The position numbers were made by a program, and so were the translations under genes. Shown piece by piece: positions 30,684-41,900 of a stretch of 64,000 bases of DNA (positions within the stretch are counted from its first letter, which is position 1; each line of letters begins with the position of its first letter). The notes under the pieces were generated by a model. That model did no database searches. It saw only the letters and a list, made by a program, of their open reading frames with translations, and was not told where the DNA came from. The stretch spans positions 1-64,000 of the forward strand of contig JACSRX010000035.1 in the NCBI GenBank assembly GCA_014879535.1. The letters are read 5' to 3'. The stretch is from Chthoniobacterales bacterium. Its GTDB lineage: Bacteria; Verrucomicrobiota; Verrucomicrobiia; Chthoniobacterales; JACTMZ01.

Positions 30684-31259
30684 ATGATCGCCTACGAGAA
30701 CGACGCCCCCGTGGCCACGGTGGACTTCGAGTATCCCGACGACGGCGATACCGAGCCCACTGCCACGCGGGACAGGTGGAACGCCGCCGTGCCGCTGCAC
30801 GAGAAATGCCGCCAGCAGAGATTCGCGCCGGTGCCGCGAGACCCGGACGTGTCGTTGCCGATGCTGGAGATGCGGCTCACCGTGCTGCGCGATGCGGTGC
30901 GGGAGGCGGCCGACCACGGCGACTTCGAGACGCTAGCCCGCCTGTGCGCCAAGGCCCGCGGGACCGAGCAGCGGATCAAGGAGGAGCAATTACGCTATGG
31001 CAGTCCGGGCGGCGTCGAGCGCCACGGGAGCGTGGTGATCGTCGATGATCCCGAGCGGGGCAAGGTGGTCCTGCAGTTCCCTCGCCCCCTGCCCTTGCAG
31101 ATCCGGCGGTGGGTGAAGATCTGCGGGTTCACGGGTTGCGGCGACGGGGCCACGTTCTGGCGTTTCCGCACGTTCCGCCGCGAGGAGAACGTCGCCTTGG
31201 AAACGGCGCGGACCTGCATCGAGGGGCTCGGGCGCATGGGCTGGAAGGAGGCGGCATGA
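30684..31259 (+). CDS. hypothetical phage protein
   Basis: 191-aa ORF downstream of conserved block. Confidence 0.55.
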   Translation: MIAYENDAPVATVDFEYPDDGDTEPTATRDRWNAAVPLHEKCRQQRFAPVPRDPDVSLPMLEMRLTVLRDAVREAADHGDFETLARLCAKARGTEQRIKEEQLRYGSPGGVERHGSVVIVDDPERGKVVLQFPRPLPLQIRRWVKICGFTGCGDGATFWRFRTFRREENVALETARTCIEGLGRMGWKEAA

Positions 31260-32074
31260 ACGCGGTGGACTTCTCGACGCGGCTGGCCGCATGGTGCGCC
31301 AAGTATCCGAACCAAAGCATCGCGGCGGCCGAGCTGGGCGCGTCGTATGGCACGCTGACCGGGTGGCTCGGGGGCCGGATGCCCTGCGCGTTGACCCGGG
31401 CGGCGGTGCTGCGGCGGATCGAGTACGGGACGATGGAGCCGGTTCGTGCGGTGAGCGCCGCCGAGTTGGCCGCCGAGTGCCGGATGTGGCGCGGGCGGCA
31501 CGGGCTGTCGCAGATCAACGCGGCGGAACTGCTCGGGTTGCCCCGCGAGACAATCCGCTCGGTGGAAGCGATGGGGCACGAGCCCAAGCCGCTGTTCTCC
31601 GACGAGATCCTGCACCGCATGGGTCAGCCGGTGGACGCGGAGGCGCTGGCGGAAGTGAAGCGCCGGGAGCGGCCCGTGGAGCCGGCGGTTCTGGCAGCCG
31701 CGCTGCGGAGGTGGAGGAAGCGGCACCGGATGACCCGCGACCGGGCGGCCGACGCGCTGACCAAGATGGGGTTCTTCACCACGGGCCGCACGATCTGGGT
31801 GTGGGAAACGGCGCGGATGCTGCCGCGGCAACCGATGGCCCTGATGAGGATGCTCGAAGCCAAACCGCCGAAGCCTCCGCGCAAGCCGAAGCCGGACAAG
31901 TCGTTCGGGCGGCAGTTGCGGGCGTGGCGGCGGGGGCGCGGGCTGACGCAAGTGCAGGCGTTGGCGGCTCTAGGCGTGCCGGGCGATCAGGCGAAGTGGA
32001 GTGATTGGGAGCGGGGCAAGAAGATCCCGAAGAACGTGCCCGAGTTGATCGCCAAGATGGAGGCCGTGTCGTGA
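31256..32074 (+). CDS. multi-HTH (XRE-like) protein
   Basis: recurring HTH-like units, e.g. WRGRHGLSQINAAELLGLPRETIRSVE, WRKRHRMTRDRAADALTKMGFFTTGRTIWVWE, WRRGRGLTQVQALAALGVPGDQAKWSDWE. Confidence 0.7.
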   Translation: MNAVDFSTRLAAWCAKYPNQSIAAAELGASYGTLTGWLGGRMPCALTRAAVLRRIEYGTMEPVRAVSAAELAAECRMWRGRHGLSQINAAELLGLPRETIRSVEAMGHEPKPLFSDEILHRMGQPVDAEALAEVKRRERPVEPAVLAAALRRWRKRHRMTRDRAADALTKMGFFTTGRTIWVWETARMLPRQPMALMRMLEAKPPKPPRKPKPDKSFGRQLRAWRRGRGLTQVQALAALGVPGDQAKWSDWERGKKIPKNVPELIAKMEAVS

Positions 32075-32622
32075 ACGATCCCCACCTGACCGACGAGGAG
32101 ACGGATGTGGTGCTCGCGCTCAACGGGATCACGGTCTTGAACGAAGCGCCCGCCGCCCCCTCGGACCCGCTGCGGCCGACCTACCAGCGCCTGCCCGACT
32201 ACGTGCGGGAGATGCTGGAGAAGCCGCTGCGGAACATCCGCGCCACGCATCCCGAGGCGGTGACGATGCTGCGGCAGCGGCTCTCGATCCTCGAAAACGC
32301 CCGGCAGTTCGGCAGCAGTGTGAAGCTGGAGGCCCGGATCGCCCGGACCCGAGCCGTGCTGGCCCACGCGGAAGCCCTGGCCGCCACGCCGACGAGCGAG
32401 GAGAAGATCGGGGACTGCCTCGTGCTCGATGATGCCGCCGCGGGACATGTCGTGATCCGGTGCGGGTTTGACCTCACGCCCGAGATGGTGCGGCGCGTGC
32501 GGGCTTCGGGTTTTGCGCCCAGCGGACGTTCAGCAAAGCGCCCGAGGAAGATCATCGACGGTGAGAACGACGCGCTTATTGCCGCACGCGTGTTGGCGCG
32601 GTGGCTCAATCGGGCCGCCTGA
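32071..32622 (+). CDS. hypothetical phage protein
   Basis: GTG start overlapping previous stop. Confidence 0.5.
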   Translation: MNDPHLTDEETDVVLALNGITVLNEAPAAPSDPLRPTYQRLPDYVREMLEKPLRNIRATHPEAVTMLRQRLSILENARQFGSSVKLEARIARTRAVLAHAEALAATPTSEEKIGDCLVLDDAAAGHVVIRCGFDLTPEMVRRVRASGFAPSGRSAKRPRKIIDGENDALIAARVLARWLNRAA

Positions 32623-32836
32623 CGGGCGGGGCTATCTCCACCCTCGCGGCTGCGGAAACGCGGCTCACACGGCTGATAAACAAGGGGAAACTGGGAGCCT
32701 GTTCCAGCCCTTCAAGCTGTCTCTCGTCCAGTTTGACCGTGCGTGACGAATGCCGTCGGCTTCCCGTCCAAGCTCAGAAAGCCCTCCTCAAGTCTTCCTG
32801 ATTGAGTTATTACCCACCCGTATCCTCAACCAAAGC

Positions 32837-35800
32837 ATGGCGATCTACGTTTACATCACCGAAAACTGCCGCGAGAACGCAATCACCTACGGGCTGCAGC
32901 ATGAGTTGGAGCGCTTCACGGCCCGCGTCGAGAAAGCCCAGTCATTGGAGCTTTTCGCCAACTTTCCACCACCTTATCTGGTTAAACGCAAGTTTGGCGG
33001 AGACCAAGGGCGGCTGATCGCAAGACACATTAGGGTGCCAGGAGCTGAAGAACACACGGTCGTGTGTTTTCTGGCCGTTCTGATACGAGGCAGCAAGGAT
33101 TACGACAAAGGCTTTGGCATTGATCCCATCGGCTGGGGCGACAAACACCTCAAGGGTCTCTACACAAACTCCGAGCTTGAGGAGTGGTTGCTTGGAAGAC
33201 TCGACAAATCCATCCCGGAGCCACCACCCCCGTCGGAGATCGAGAGCCGCTTTCTGCATGCTGTCACCAATGCAGCCACCGGGGAGGATGATTGGACCGT
33301 TGCAGAACAGAAAGGGTGGGTGCACAGGGTCCAACAACAAGATGTGGTGCCCCATCTTGGCCCACTCTTTGATGCACTCAATGAAGTTGTAAAAAACGCG
33401 AGGACCGGCTCACAGACGCAAGGAATCCAACCAGCCGGAAACAGTTGGGCAATCCGCTGGAGCGCTTATCCCAACCAGAAGCTGCTGGTGCTAGAGGATG
33501 TGGTCCCTGCCGCGGAAAGATCGATCCCGCGTGAGTCGCAATCAGAGGAGTCGCGCGCGGAAATCCTTCAATCCTGCCGCCGTGCATACCTCGACATCGT
33601 CACAGCCGACCAGAGTCAATGGCTCGCGATTCAGCGGGATTCCGAGGGAAATCTCGCGCTTTCTCCGGAAGAAGAGGAGGTCATCGACTCGACCCGCCCC
33701 GGAAACTCAACAGCCTTCCCCTTGTTCATCAACGGACGCGCGGGTAGCGGCAAGTCCACCGTGCTCCAATACTTGTTTGCCGACTATCTGATGACATATA
33801 TTGAGCTACTCGATAAGGAGCAGCTTCCGAACAAAGCCAAAATCTCGGACAACGCACCTTGGCCGGCTCAAGGAGCCGTGTATTTCACCTGCAGCAAGGA
33901 TTTACTCTCCAAAGCGCGCACGGCTGTGGAGACCATCCTTCGGAACGGTGCGCAATACTGGGATAAGTCCGAGCGCAAAGACCTGATCGCGCGCCGCAGG
34001 AGTGACATCGACAGCGCTTTCCGCGAGCTTCGCGGCTATCTCTTGAGCCTCGTTCCCGAGCAAGACCGCCATCGCTTCGACGAACGGAACTATGTTTCTT
34101 TCCCGAGATACCAGCGCCTCTGGACGGAGAAATTCGGCAAAGACCCCTCCGCCATCAAGCAATACGGCTCAGCCTTATCTTGGCATGTCATCCGCACACA
34201 CATTAAAGGAGCCTCGGCTGATGACCTTCTGGACCCCGAAGAATATGAACTTCTCGAGAGGAAGCAAAGAACCGTGTCCTCTGCTGACTATCGGCTGATT
34301 TACGACAAAGTCTGGGACAAATGGTATCGGCGTAAGTGTGAGGGCGAGCACCTCTGGGACGATCAAGATCTTGCCCGCTATCTACTCGAAAACGACCTAG
34401 CTCTTCCTGTGTTTCACGCAATTTTTTGTGATGAGTCACAGGATTTCACCTCGGTGGAGCTTCAAGCCATTCTGCGCCTCTCCATCTTCTCCAAGAGAAA
34501 ACTCCGCAGCGATGAGGTGAGCAGAGTTCCATTTGTGTTTGCTGGCGACCCTTTCCAAACGCTCAATCCTACAGGCTTCCGCTGGGAGTCAACCAAAGCA
34601 TCCTACTTCAAAAACTTTGTTCTCGCTTTGAATCCGTGGGGAGATCAGGACACGTCGCTCAATTACAAAGAACTCAGCCACAACTACCGGTCAAGCAAGA
34701 GCATTGTCGGTCTCTGCAATCTTATTCAGGCGAAACGCGCGCACCTGTTCCAGATGAAGACCGTTAAGCCACAAGAGATCTGGTCCGACGAGGATGCCCC
34801 ACTGCCGGTCTATTGGTTTAGGGCCGATGACAATGCGTTTTGGGTAGAGTTTGCCAATCAGAAGGACCTTGTGGTCATTACTCCTTGCCCAGAAGGATGT
34901 GAGGTGCAGTATGTTCAAGATGATCCCTTTCTGAAATCCCAGATATCAATCAAAGGGGATACTCCAGAGAATGTCTGGAGTGCCATTCGTTCAAAGGGCC
35001 TTGAGTTTGATCGGGTTGTGCTATATGGTTTCGGGTCAGTCGAAGAGGCATTGCGGCTCAACCGCCTCACAGCGTCGGAACTTCAGGAAGATGCCGCAAG
35101 CCGACTCCCGGCGGAGTATTTTTTCAATCAACTCTACGTCGCAGCAAGTCGCGCGAAGCACGCCCTCTTTGTTGTCGATACAAGCGACGGCTTAAAAAAG
35201 TTTTGGCCCTTTGCCTGGTCTCAGTCTTTGGATGAGCTGCTGTCATGGGTCCCAGGTGGAATTGAAAAGTGGAAGGAGCACGTGCAGCAGATGGTCGAAG
35301 GCCAAGTAGATATTCTTCGCACGGGACAATACGATGCGGCCAGAATGGCAGCAGACCTCGAGAAGCAAGGCGTCGCCGCCGAAAACGCATTCATCATGCG
35401 TCAAGCTGCGGTGCATTACCGCAACGCTGAAAACCACATCGCTGCGGAGCATTGCCAGACGAGGGCGCTCTTGTTTGAGGAGAAGTTCACTGAGGCGGCA
35501 AGGGCATTCTTCAAACAGAAACGGTGGGATGAAGGCGTTCGCGCCTATTGGATGGATGGCGTTAACGGCCGGCGGGAATTGGGCAGTGTCGGGGCAACAG
35601 AGCCTGAGGTGCAGGGAAAGTTGGAATGGCGTATGGCGGAGGCTCTCGACAAAAAGGCGACAGATATCGGGTTGTGGATCGATCTGCTGGACGATGTGGT
35701 CAGGAACGCGAGAAAGGAACGAGCACAATGGCCGCCGAAACAGCGAAAGGCTTGGAGCGACGCAGTTCTCAGCGCTATCTCGCGGGTCGTCGCCTTCAAA

Positions 35801-37198
35801 CGGGAATCGGCACCTGCAGGCCAATGGCTTGAATTCCTGCACCGGGTCGGGAACCTCATGGAGTTTAGCCTGTGCGCTGTGGCGCCTCTTGATCGTGGCG
35901 TTATCTTAGCGAGAGCGGGACAATTTCAAGAGGCGAGGAAAGTCTTCAACGAGGCAGGATTGGATGAAGCTAATCTGGACGGGCAACCCGAGGAGTTCCT
36001 CGAGACTCTGGCTGAGTGCTTACCATTCCCAAAAAACATTGGAGCTCTGGATCGTCTTGGAAAGCACGCACGCATCATACAAGAGTGGGAGTCCAAGCCA
36101 GATGTTGTCCAAACATCCTCGGATGTAGCTTTAATCGCAAACAGCCTCATTCGAGCAAATAGGGAATCTGACGCTATGCCTTTGGCCGTGCGCACAAATC
36201 GCGATGATTTAACGCGCAAGTGCGCCGAGAATTTTTTCAAGCGCGGAGATATTCAAGCAACACGCCGTGCGATGCTCTGCACACTGCTAATGTTGGGGCG
36301 CTCCGAGAGGCTAGGAGACATCATCCAGATCACAAAATGCAATGTGAATGGCTCCGACGGATCGCAAACGTGGGAAACTGTGTTAGGGGATGCTTTCGCG
36401 CCACATCTGGCGAAAGCTTTGGCAGGTGGAGATGCAGTCGCTGATGATAGAATGGGTCCGAAACTGGTGGGCATGCTGAAGCCAGAATGGGCTAAAGTCG
36501 ACGCCTCTTCAAAAGCAGAAGTTCATCTGTGGGGAGCCGCTGTCGAGCGAACAGGCCAGTTCAATGCTGCTATCGAATTCTATGATGGGATTCTTTCGCG
36601 GTGCCCCATAGAGGCATCTCATGAGGACCTACGGCAGTGGATTCGCGGACGGTCTCTCAAGGCGAAGTGGAAGCGCACGCTCAGAATGGACAAAGGGACG
36701 GCCGCTTCAGAACGGGTTGGCATTAAGAAGGAATCGGAGAAATGGAAACTTGAGAGCCCGGAGGCTATGGCTGAGCTTCCTGATCGTGTCAGTTTCCAGA
36801 AGGACTTGGAACGGCTAGCAACTGCGTCGTCGCAGGATGAACCCAAAGATGAACCCGCCGCAGAGGAGTCGATGTCCACAATGCCGGCTGAGCCTGCAAT
36901 TGGCGTTCTGGCCGCACCCGCACCTGACAAGATCCAACTATTCGGGTTCGACTTCCATATCAACAGGCCAAGAAAGAGACTGACGATCATGAGGCCGCCA
37001 AGTGATGACCGAGTGCGAGTTGAACTGGGACAGAAGTCAGAGTTTTCCTCCGATCTATCGTCCGAGCACGATGGTTACTCAAAATGGACGGTTCCGGACT
37101 GGGACATTGAGGTTTCGTTGCTTGCAGACGCACAACGGCCGCAAGCTGCTGTCAGGTTGCGCAGCCAGTGCTTGGAACTGCGCTTTGACATCACTTAG
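32837..37198 (+). CDS. large SF1 (UvrD/Rep-like) helicase with long C-terminal helical/TPR-like region
   Basis: Walker A INGRAGSGKST; CDESQDFT; AGDPFQTLNPTGF; LSHNYRSSKSI; VAASRAKHALFVVD. Confidence 0.88.
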   Translation: MAIYVYITENCRENAITYGLQHELERFTARVEKAQSLELFANFPPPYLVKRKFGGDQGRLIARHIRVPGAEEHTVVCFLAVLIRGSKDYDKGFGIDPIGWGDKHLKGLYTNSELEEWLLGRLDKSIPEPPPPSEIESRFLHAVTNAATGEDDWTVAEQKGWVHRVQQQDVVPHLGPLFDALNEVVKNARTGSQTQGIQPAGNSWAIRWSAYPNQKLLVLEDVVPAAERSIPRESQSEESRAEILQSCRRAYLDIVTADQSQWLAIQRDSEGNLALSPEEEEVIDSTRPGNSTAFPLFINGRAGSGKSTVLQYLFADYLMTYIELLDKEQLPNKAKISDNAPWPAQGAVYFTCSKDLLSKARTAVETILRNGAQYWDKSERKDLIARRRSDIDSAFRELRGYLLSLVPEQDRHRFDERNYVSFPRYQRLWTEKFGKDPSAIKQYGSALSWHVIRTHIKGASADDLLDPEEYELLERKQRTVSSADYRLIYDKVWDKWYRRKCEGEHLWDDQDLARYLLENDLALPVFHAIFCDESQDFTSVELQAILRLSIFSKRKLRSDEVSRVPFVFAGDPFQTLNPTGFRWESTKASYFKNFVLALNPWGDQDTSLNYKELSHNYRSSKSIVGLCNLIQAKRAHLFQMKTVKPQEIWSDEDAPLPVYWFRADDNAFWVEFANQKDLVVITPCPEGCEVQYVQDDPFLKSQISIKGDTPENVWSAIRSKGLEFDRVVLYGFGSVEEALRLNRLTASELQEDAASRLPAEYFFNQLYVAASRAKHALFVVDTSDGLKKFWPFAWSQSLDELLSWVPGGIEKWKEHVQQMVEGQVDILRTGQYDAARMAADLEKQGVAAENAFIMRQAAVHYRNAENHIAAEHCQTRALLFEEKFTEAARAFFKQKRWDEGVRAYWMDGVNGRRELGSVGATEPEVQGKLEWRMAEALDKKATDIGLWIDLLDDVVRNARKERAQWPPKQRKAWSDAVLSAISRVVAFKRESAPAGQWLEFLHRVGNLMEFSLCAVAPLDRGVILARAGQFQEARKVFNEAGLDEANLDGQPEEFLETLAECLPFPKNIGALDRLGKHARIIQEWESKPDVVQTSSDVALIANSLIRANRESDAMPLAVRTNRDDLTRKCAENFFKRGDIQATRRAMLCTLLMLGRSERLGDIIQITKCNVNGSDGSQTWETVLGDAFAPHLAKALAGGDAVADDRMGPKLVGMLKPEWAKVDASSKAEVHLWGAAVERTGQFNAAIEFYDGILSRCPIEASHEDLRQWIRGRSLKAKWKRTLRMDKGTAASERVGIKKESEKWKLESPEAMAELPDRVSFQKDLERLATASSQDEPKDEPAAEESMSTMPAEPAIGVLAAPAPDKIQLFGFDFHINRPRKRLTIMRPPSDDRVRVELGQKSEFSSDLSSEHDGYSKWTVPDWDIEVSLLADAQRPQAAVRLRSQCLELRFDIT

Positions 37199-37530
37199 CC
37201 GGAACCGTGCAGTTGGGTGTGAAAACGGCCGTGGCGCGAAGGCGTAACATGCTTTTTATCAGGAGATTGCATGTCAGTTTTCTACTGAATTGCAGTTGGG
37301 CTGGCTCAACCAAATGGTGCTCCGATCTCCGCTTTCCCAAGACTGCCTTGGTCAGAGGGTTCTGCCTCTTTTTCTCGTCGAAGGGCCTGATCCCACTGCA
37401 TGGTTCCGGCTTAGAGCGAAATCCTGCGCCAGAGACCTGATGGTCTCTGGAGATTGCGTTGCCATTGCCAGCTTCACCTTGCTGCCGATCTCCCTTGACC
37501 AACGGTGATCGCCTGCCGCCAAATCTTCGT

Positions 37531-37992
37531 ATGACCGAAGTAGCCGCTTACTCGGAGGAGTGGATGGAAAGCGTCTGCGGTGCGGTGTGGAGGGCTAGAA
37601 ACTTGCGCCAGTCGATCACCTTGGCGGCCGCCCTGCTCACGGAATTGCTCGAGTCGGAGATCGAACGGGAGGGCTGGGACTCCGCATGGAAGGGCAACTT
37701 GGCAGCGTTTTGCGCGATGATGAGCGAGCAATCAGCAGAAACCTCCGATGGATGGACGGACGAAGACCAAGAGACTGATGAGTGGGCTTGGTCGTGCGCC
37801 GAGGAGATCATGGACCTTTACGGGCGGCTGTCTGGGCTGTCGGACTGGGACCTCTTCGCCGATTCCTGCCTGAGTTTGGATATCGGCGAAGAAGTCACGG
37901 ACAAGGAGGAGTTCGTTCGCTGGGCCTACTCTCTCTCGGTCGCCTACGTCCACGGGTATGTGACGCAGAATGACAGTCGGGCTCATCCATGA
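37531..37992 (+). CDS. hypothetical acidic protein
   Basis: MTEVAAYSEEWMESVCGAVW... Confidence 0.5.
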   Translation: MTEVAAYSEEWMESVCGAVWRARNLRQSITLAAALLTELLESEIEREGWDSAWKGNLAAFCAMMSEQSAETSDGWTDEDQETDEWAWSCAEEIMDLYGRLSGLSDWDLFADSCLSLDIGEEVTDKEEFVRWAYSLSVAYVHGYVTQNDSRAHP

Positions 37993-38106
37993 AGTCGACC
38001 GAACCGATGCTGGCAGCCCTAGCGGACGTACGTTGCATTGCACCGACACAGTTCATCCTTGTTAGTGGTGCGCTCTATTGAGTCGCTTGTGTGTTACACC
38101 TTGCAG

Positions 38107-38901
38107 ATGCAGAAATATCACCCTGGCCTCCGTATTGCTGAACTCACGCTTGTTCGCCTACTCGCTCGCGGCGGTATGAGCCAAGTCTGGCAGGCATCGA
38201 GGAACTCCGAATCCGTAGTTCTGAAAATTTTCTGCAGGGATGACAATTGGAACGCCGCCGAGTGCGAGGAATGCCAGCGATACTTCGAGAATGAAGCACA
38301 ATGGCTGATGAAATTGCGACATCCCTCGCTTGTGCGCGGACTCGGCAGCCTCGGAACTCAGTCGCCGCCCATAACCATGATCGAATTTATCGAAGGAGAG
38401 AGTTTGCGAACGTGGATGGATGGCAATACCGGAAGGCGCTCTCTTGCGCTATTTCAGCGCCTCGCTCGCGGCGTGACCGAAGCGGTCAAATACATTCACG
38501 AACAATGCCTAATGCACCGCGATGTCAAACCGAGCAATGTCATGGTTACGCCCGCACTAAGCACGCGACTGATTGACCTACAATTTGTTCGTGAGAGTCC
38601 GCCGACTTTTCAGGCTTTGGATCGGCCAATGAGTACAGGAATTGGTGCTTGGGCCTTCGCGGCCCCCGAACTGATAGACGGTCTCGAAATGCGCTACGAT
38701 GCACGCGTGGACATCTATTCACTCGGCGCATTGTTGATTGAGCTTCTCACCGGTCGGCCGCCGCGCCGCCTGCCGCCGATCGCCTGCCGAAGCGACGTCC
38801 CGCATGCCCTCTCATCCCTACTTTGGGAGATGGTTGACGAGCGTCCAGAAAATCGCCCCGGGTGGGGAGATATCGCGCCTATTCTTCTCCCTTTGGAGTA
38901 A
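38107..38901 (+). CDS. Ser/Thr protein kinase, atypical
   Basis: VLKIF; MHRDVKPSNVMV; DLQ in place of DFG; DIYSLGALLIELLTGRPP. Confidence 0.85.
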   Translation: MQKYHPGLRIAELTLVRLLARGGMSQVWQASRNSESVVLKIFCRDDNWNAAECEECQRYFENEAQWLMKLRHPSLVRGLGSLGTQSPPITMIEFIEGESLRTWMDGNTGRRSLALFQRLARGVTEAVKYIHEQCLMHRDVKPSNVMVTPALSTRLIDLQFVRESPPTFQALDRPMSTGIGAWAFAAPELIDGLEMRYDARVDIYSLGALLIELLTGRPPRRLPPIACRSDVPHALSSLLWEMVDERPENRPGWGDIAPILLPLE

Positions 38902-41900
38902 GGGAAATGAGCTTCATACTGATTCGCTCCACAAGATTTCGCGCCCTGGCATGTTTTGCGGTGGAGATGAGAGCCAGTCCTGTGAGCGGTGCTGTCTGTG
39001 CAAGAGCAACCATCAACTGATCGCGGTCCGTCGTCGGCACATCGAAGAAGCGATCGTTTGCCCGAAGTTTCCCCAGCCCAAGCGCAACCGCCGCATTCAG
39101 CGAGAGCGAAGGGCACGTGAGCTTCGACTGCCATTCTGTGAGAGGCATGGAGCGCCAGATCTCGCGGAATGTGCGCCGCTGCAACTCCAGGCATCCGGCT
39201 TCCCAGCCCATCCCAGTGCCCTCGCAAGCTGGGCATAAAAGCTCGCGGAAGCCATCCTTGAGCCGTTGCTTGTGCTTCAGATCCGCAATTCGGCCCAAAG
39301 AGAGATAGACGTAGTCATGCAGACCGCGCCATGAGTAGTGATCCTGCTCCCGGTCTATCCTTCGTGCAGACGGCTTATGGAAATGGCGCCACGGAATTCC
39401 GTGCTCGAACAGTAAGCGTGTCCGCGTATCCATTCGCGCCGGTGCTTGACGAAAGTCCGCGACTTGCTGCTTTGCGAAGAACTCGGACTCAGGAATGATG
39501 CGTGAACGACGGAGAGATCTGATGCCTTCCAACACTGCCGGGTTCCAAAACTTGTCGTCCGCAATGCCCTTGCGCTCATCCGCAACGATCAGTCCCCAAG
39601 GGTAGGCGGGGAGTCGGCCAGTTCCCACGCACTGGGCGCAACGTCCCTGCGGGGAGTGCCAATCTCCGACAAACGGTGCGCTGAGGCTCAGCCCGATGGC
39701 AGTAGAAGAAACGAACCGCGTAGCGAGGATGCTACCCTCATCATCGAGAATGCGCACGACCCCTTGACTCCATCGGAGTGCGGTTGCGCGGAGCACTTGA
39801 GGCATACCGACGCCACAGACAACGACACATTCGGTGAGGTCTTTTGCGGATGCAATCTTGGCGGGTAAATCGCGCAGCGGTGTGTGGCCTTGGCAGGTAA
39901 GAGCCTCGCGAAAACCGAGTTTTAGGAGCGCTCGCACTGCCGTCACTAGGTCTCCCGGTGTGGCAAGTCCAAGCCGCAGTTGCGGAGCCACGGGCGAGAA
40001 TCCGAAACTGTGGCCTTCCGCAGCTGCAGCTAGCGCGTCGCTGTTCGGTAAAGGCGATACCTGAGCAGGAAGCGTCGCAGTGCATTGTGCCCGCGCCCAC
40101 GGAAGCAAATCGAGCAACTCTCCGATTCGAGCATCTTTCGGAATCCTATCGGCGTTAAGCCGCACCGCAGGCCGCAGCGGTCCGACAAGATCAACTTCAT
40201 CGCGTATCTCTGAGCGTGCTGCGAGGCACTCGAATACGTCGGCGCAGCGTTCCCACGCGACGCTCTCCGCGGTTGGGGGCGACCGGCGTTGGTCGGTTGT
40301 GACCGGCTTGCGCGTTCGGTTTCGCCACGCAGTCGCAGTAGGTGTTGCAGCCTTTGCCAGTTCAACGGACGTGCCTTCAAAAATTACTTGCCCGCCGGCC
40401 GGACCGCCGCCGGGTCCAAACTCCACGATCCAGTCTGCAAGCGGCAATAGTTCGAGCTTGTGCTCCAAAACAATAGCTGTGTGACCATGCTCGCACGTTA
40501 GATTGTGGATGCGTTCAAACACACGCGCAGCATCGGAGACGCTGAGACCAGCAGTTGGCTCGTCTAGCACAAGAAGGCCGGCGCCTTCACTTCGTTCTAG
40601 TCGAGCCAGAAACCGAGCAAGTGCAAGGCGCTGGCGCTCGCCCGCTGACAGTGTTGGAGTCGCGCGGCCTAAGGCAAGGTGGCCGAGGCCCAGATCTATG
40701 AGTGCCGCGAGCTTTTCCCTCCCCGCTGCGTCGAAAGCAGGGTGTGGATGTTCGGCCAGCGTGGCCACAGGTATATCGAGTAGCTCCGCGATTCCACATC
40801 CTTCACTACGGACCAACAGCGCTCCTCCGGCCAGCCGCGTCCCATCGCAAACATGGCAACGCGCGTCAGTCTCCGCGCCAAAGCCGTCTTGCGCCACTCC
40901 ACTGCCACCGCAGGACGGACAAGCGCCTGTCGAATTGAACGAAAAGTCGCCCGCGTCCAGACCCAGAGCTTCCGAATCTGGTTGTGCTGCAAAGTGCTTT
41001 CGTAACGGATCAAGAATCTCCAGCACTGTGGCCACAACGCTGCGACGGTTTTGACCAGCGAGTTTTTGTCCAACAACTTCTACAAAGCGAATGCTCGGCG
41101 GCATCCTCAATCTGCAAATTGGCGATTCGCCAGCACCTTCAAGCATTCCACGCGCCGCCGGAACCAACGCGCGGAGAACTGCTGAGGATTTTCCAGCACC
41201 TGACACCCCAACCACCGCGGTGAGTTGTGAGACTGGCAGACGAAACTCGGCGTTTTGAATATTGTGTAGCGATAGGCGCTTCACTTCAAGAAACCTGCGT
41301 GCCGCCGAGCGCCTGCTCGATCCTGTGATCTCCGATGCACGTTCGCGCGGAGCATCGACGGCAGGACCGTCGTACACGACTCGCCCGCCCGCGCTCCCGC
41401 CCCCGGGACCAAGCGTAATGAGGTGATCAGCATGTCGCAGAAGCAGCGGTTGGTGTTCGACCAGAATGACGGTGTTTTCATCGCGGACGACGGACCGAAG
41501 GATCGCTGCGAGGCCGCCGATATCCTGCGCGTGCAAACCGCGCGACGGTTCATCGAGAATGTAGCAAGCGTCGCGCATTCTTAACGCGAGGCCAAGACCG
41601 AGCTTTAACCGCTGTGCTTCGCCCCCACTCAGCGTCGAGGTCGCGCGGCTGAGTGGCAGATGTCCGAGGTTTAGATGTTCATAAGCCGTTATCAGCGTAA
41701 CGATTGAGCGCACAAGATCCCCTTCGCCGCTTCGGGCAGACGCCTGATGCGGTTCGAAGACTCCGCGCAGTTCACCAAGGCTGCGCCGTGAGACTAACTC
41801 CGCGAGGCCGTAGTCACGCCACTGGCAGGCTCGGGCGGATTTGTTGAAGCGACTTCCACCACAATCGGGGCAGGGCATCTCAGCAACCCACTGCTGGAAT

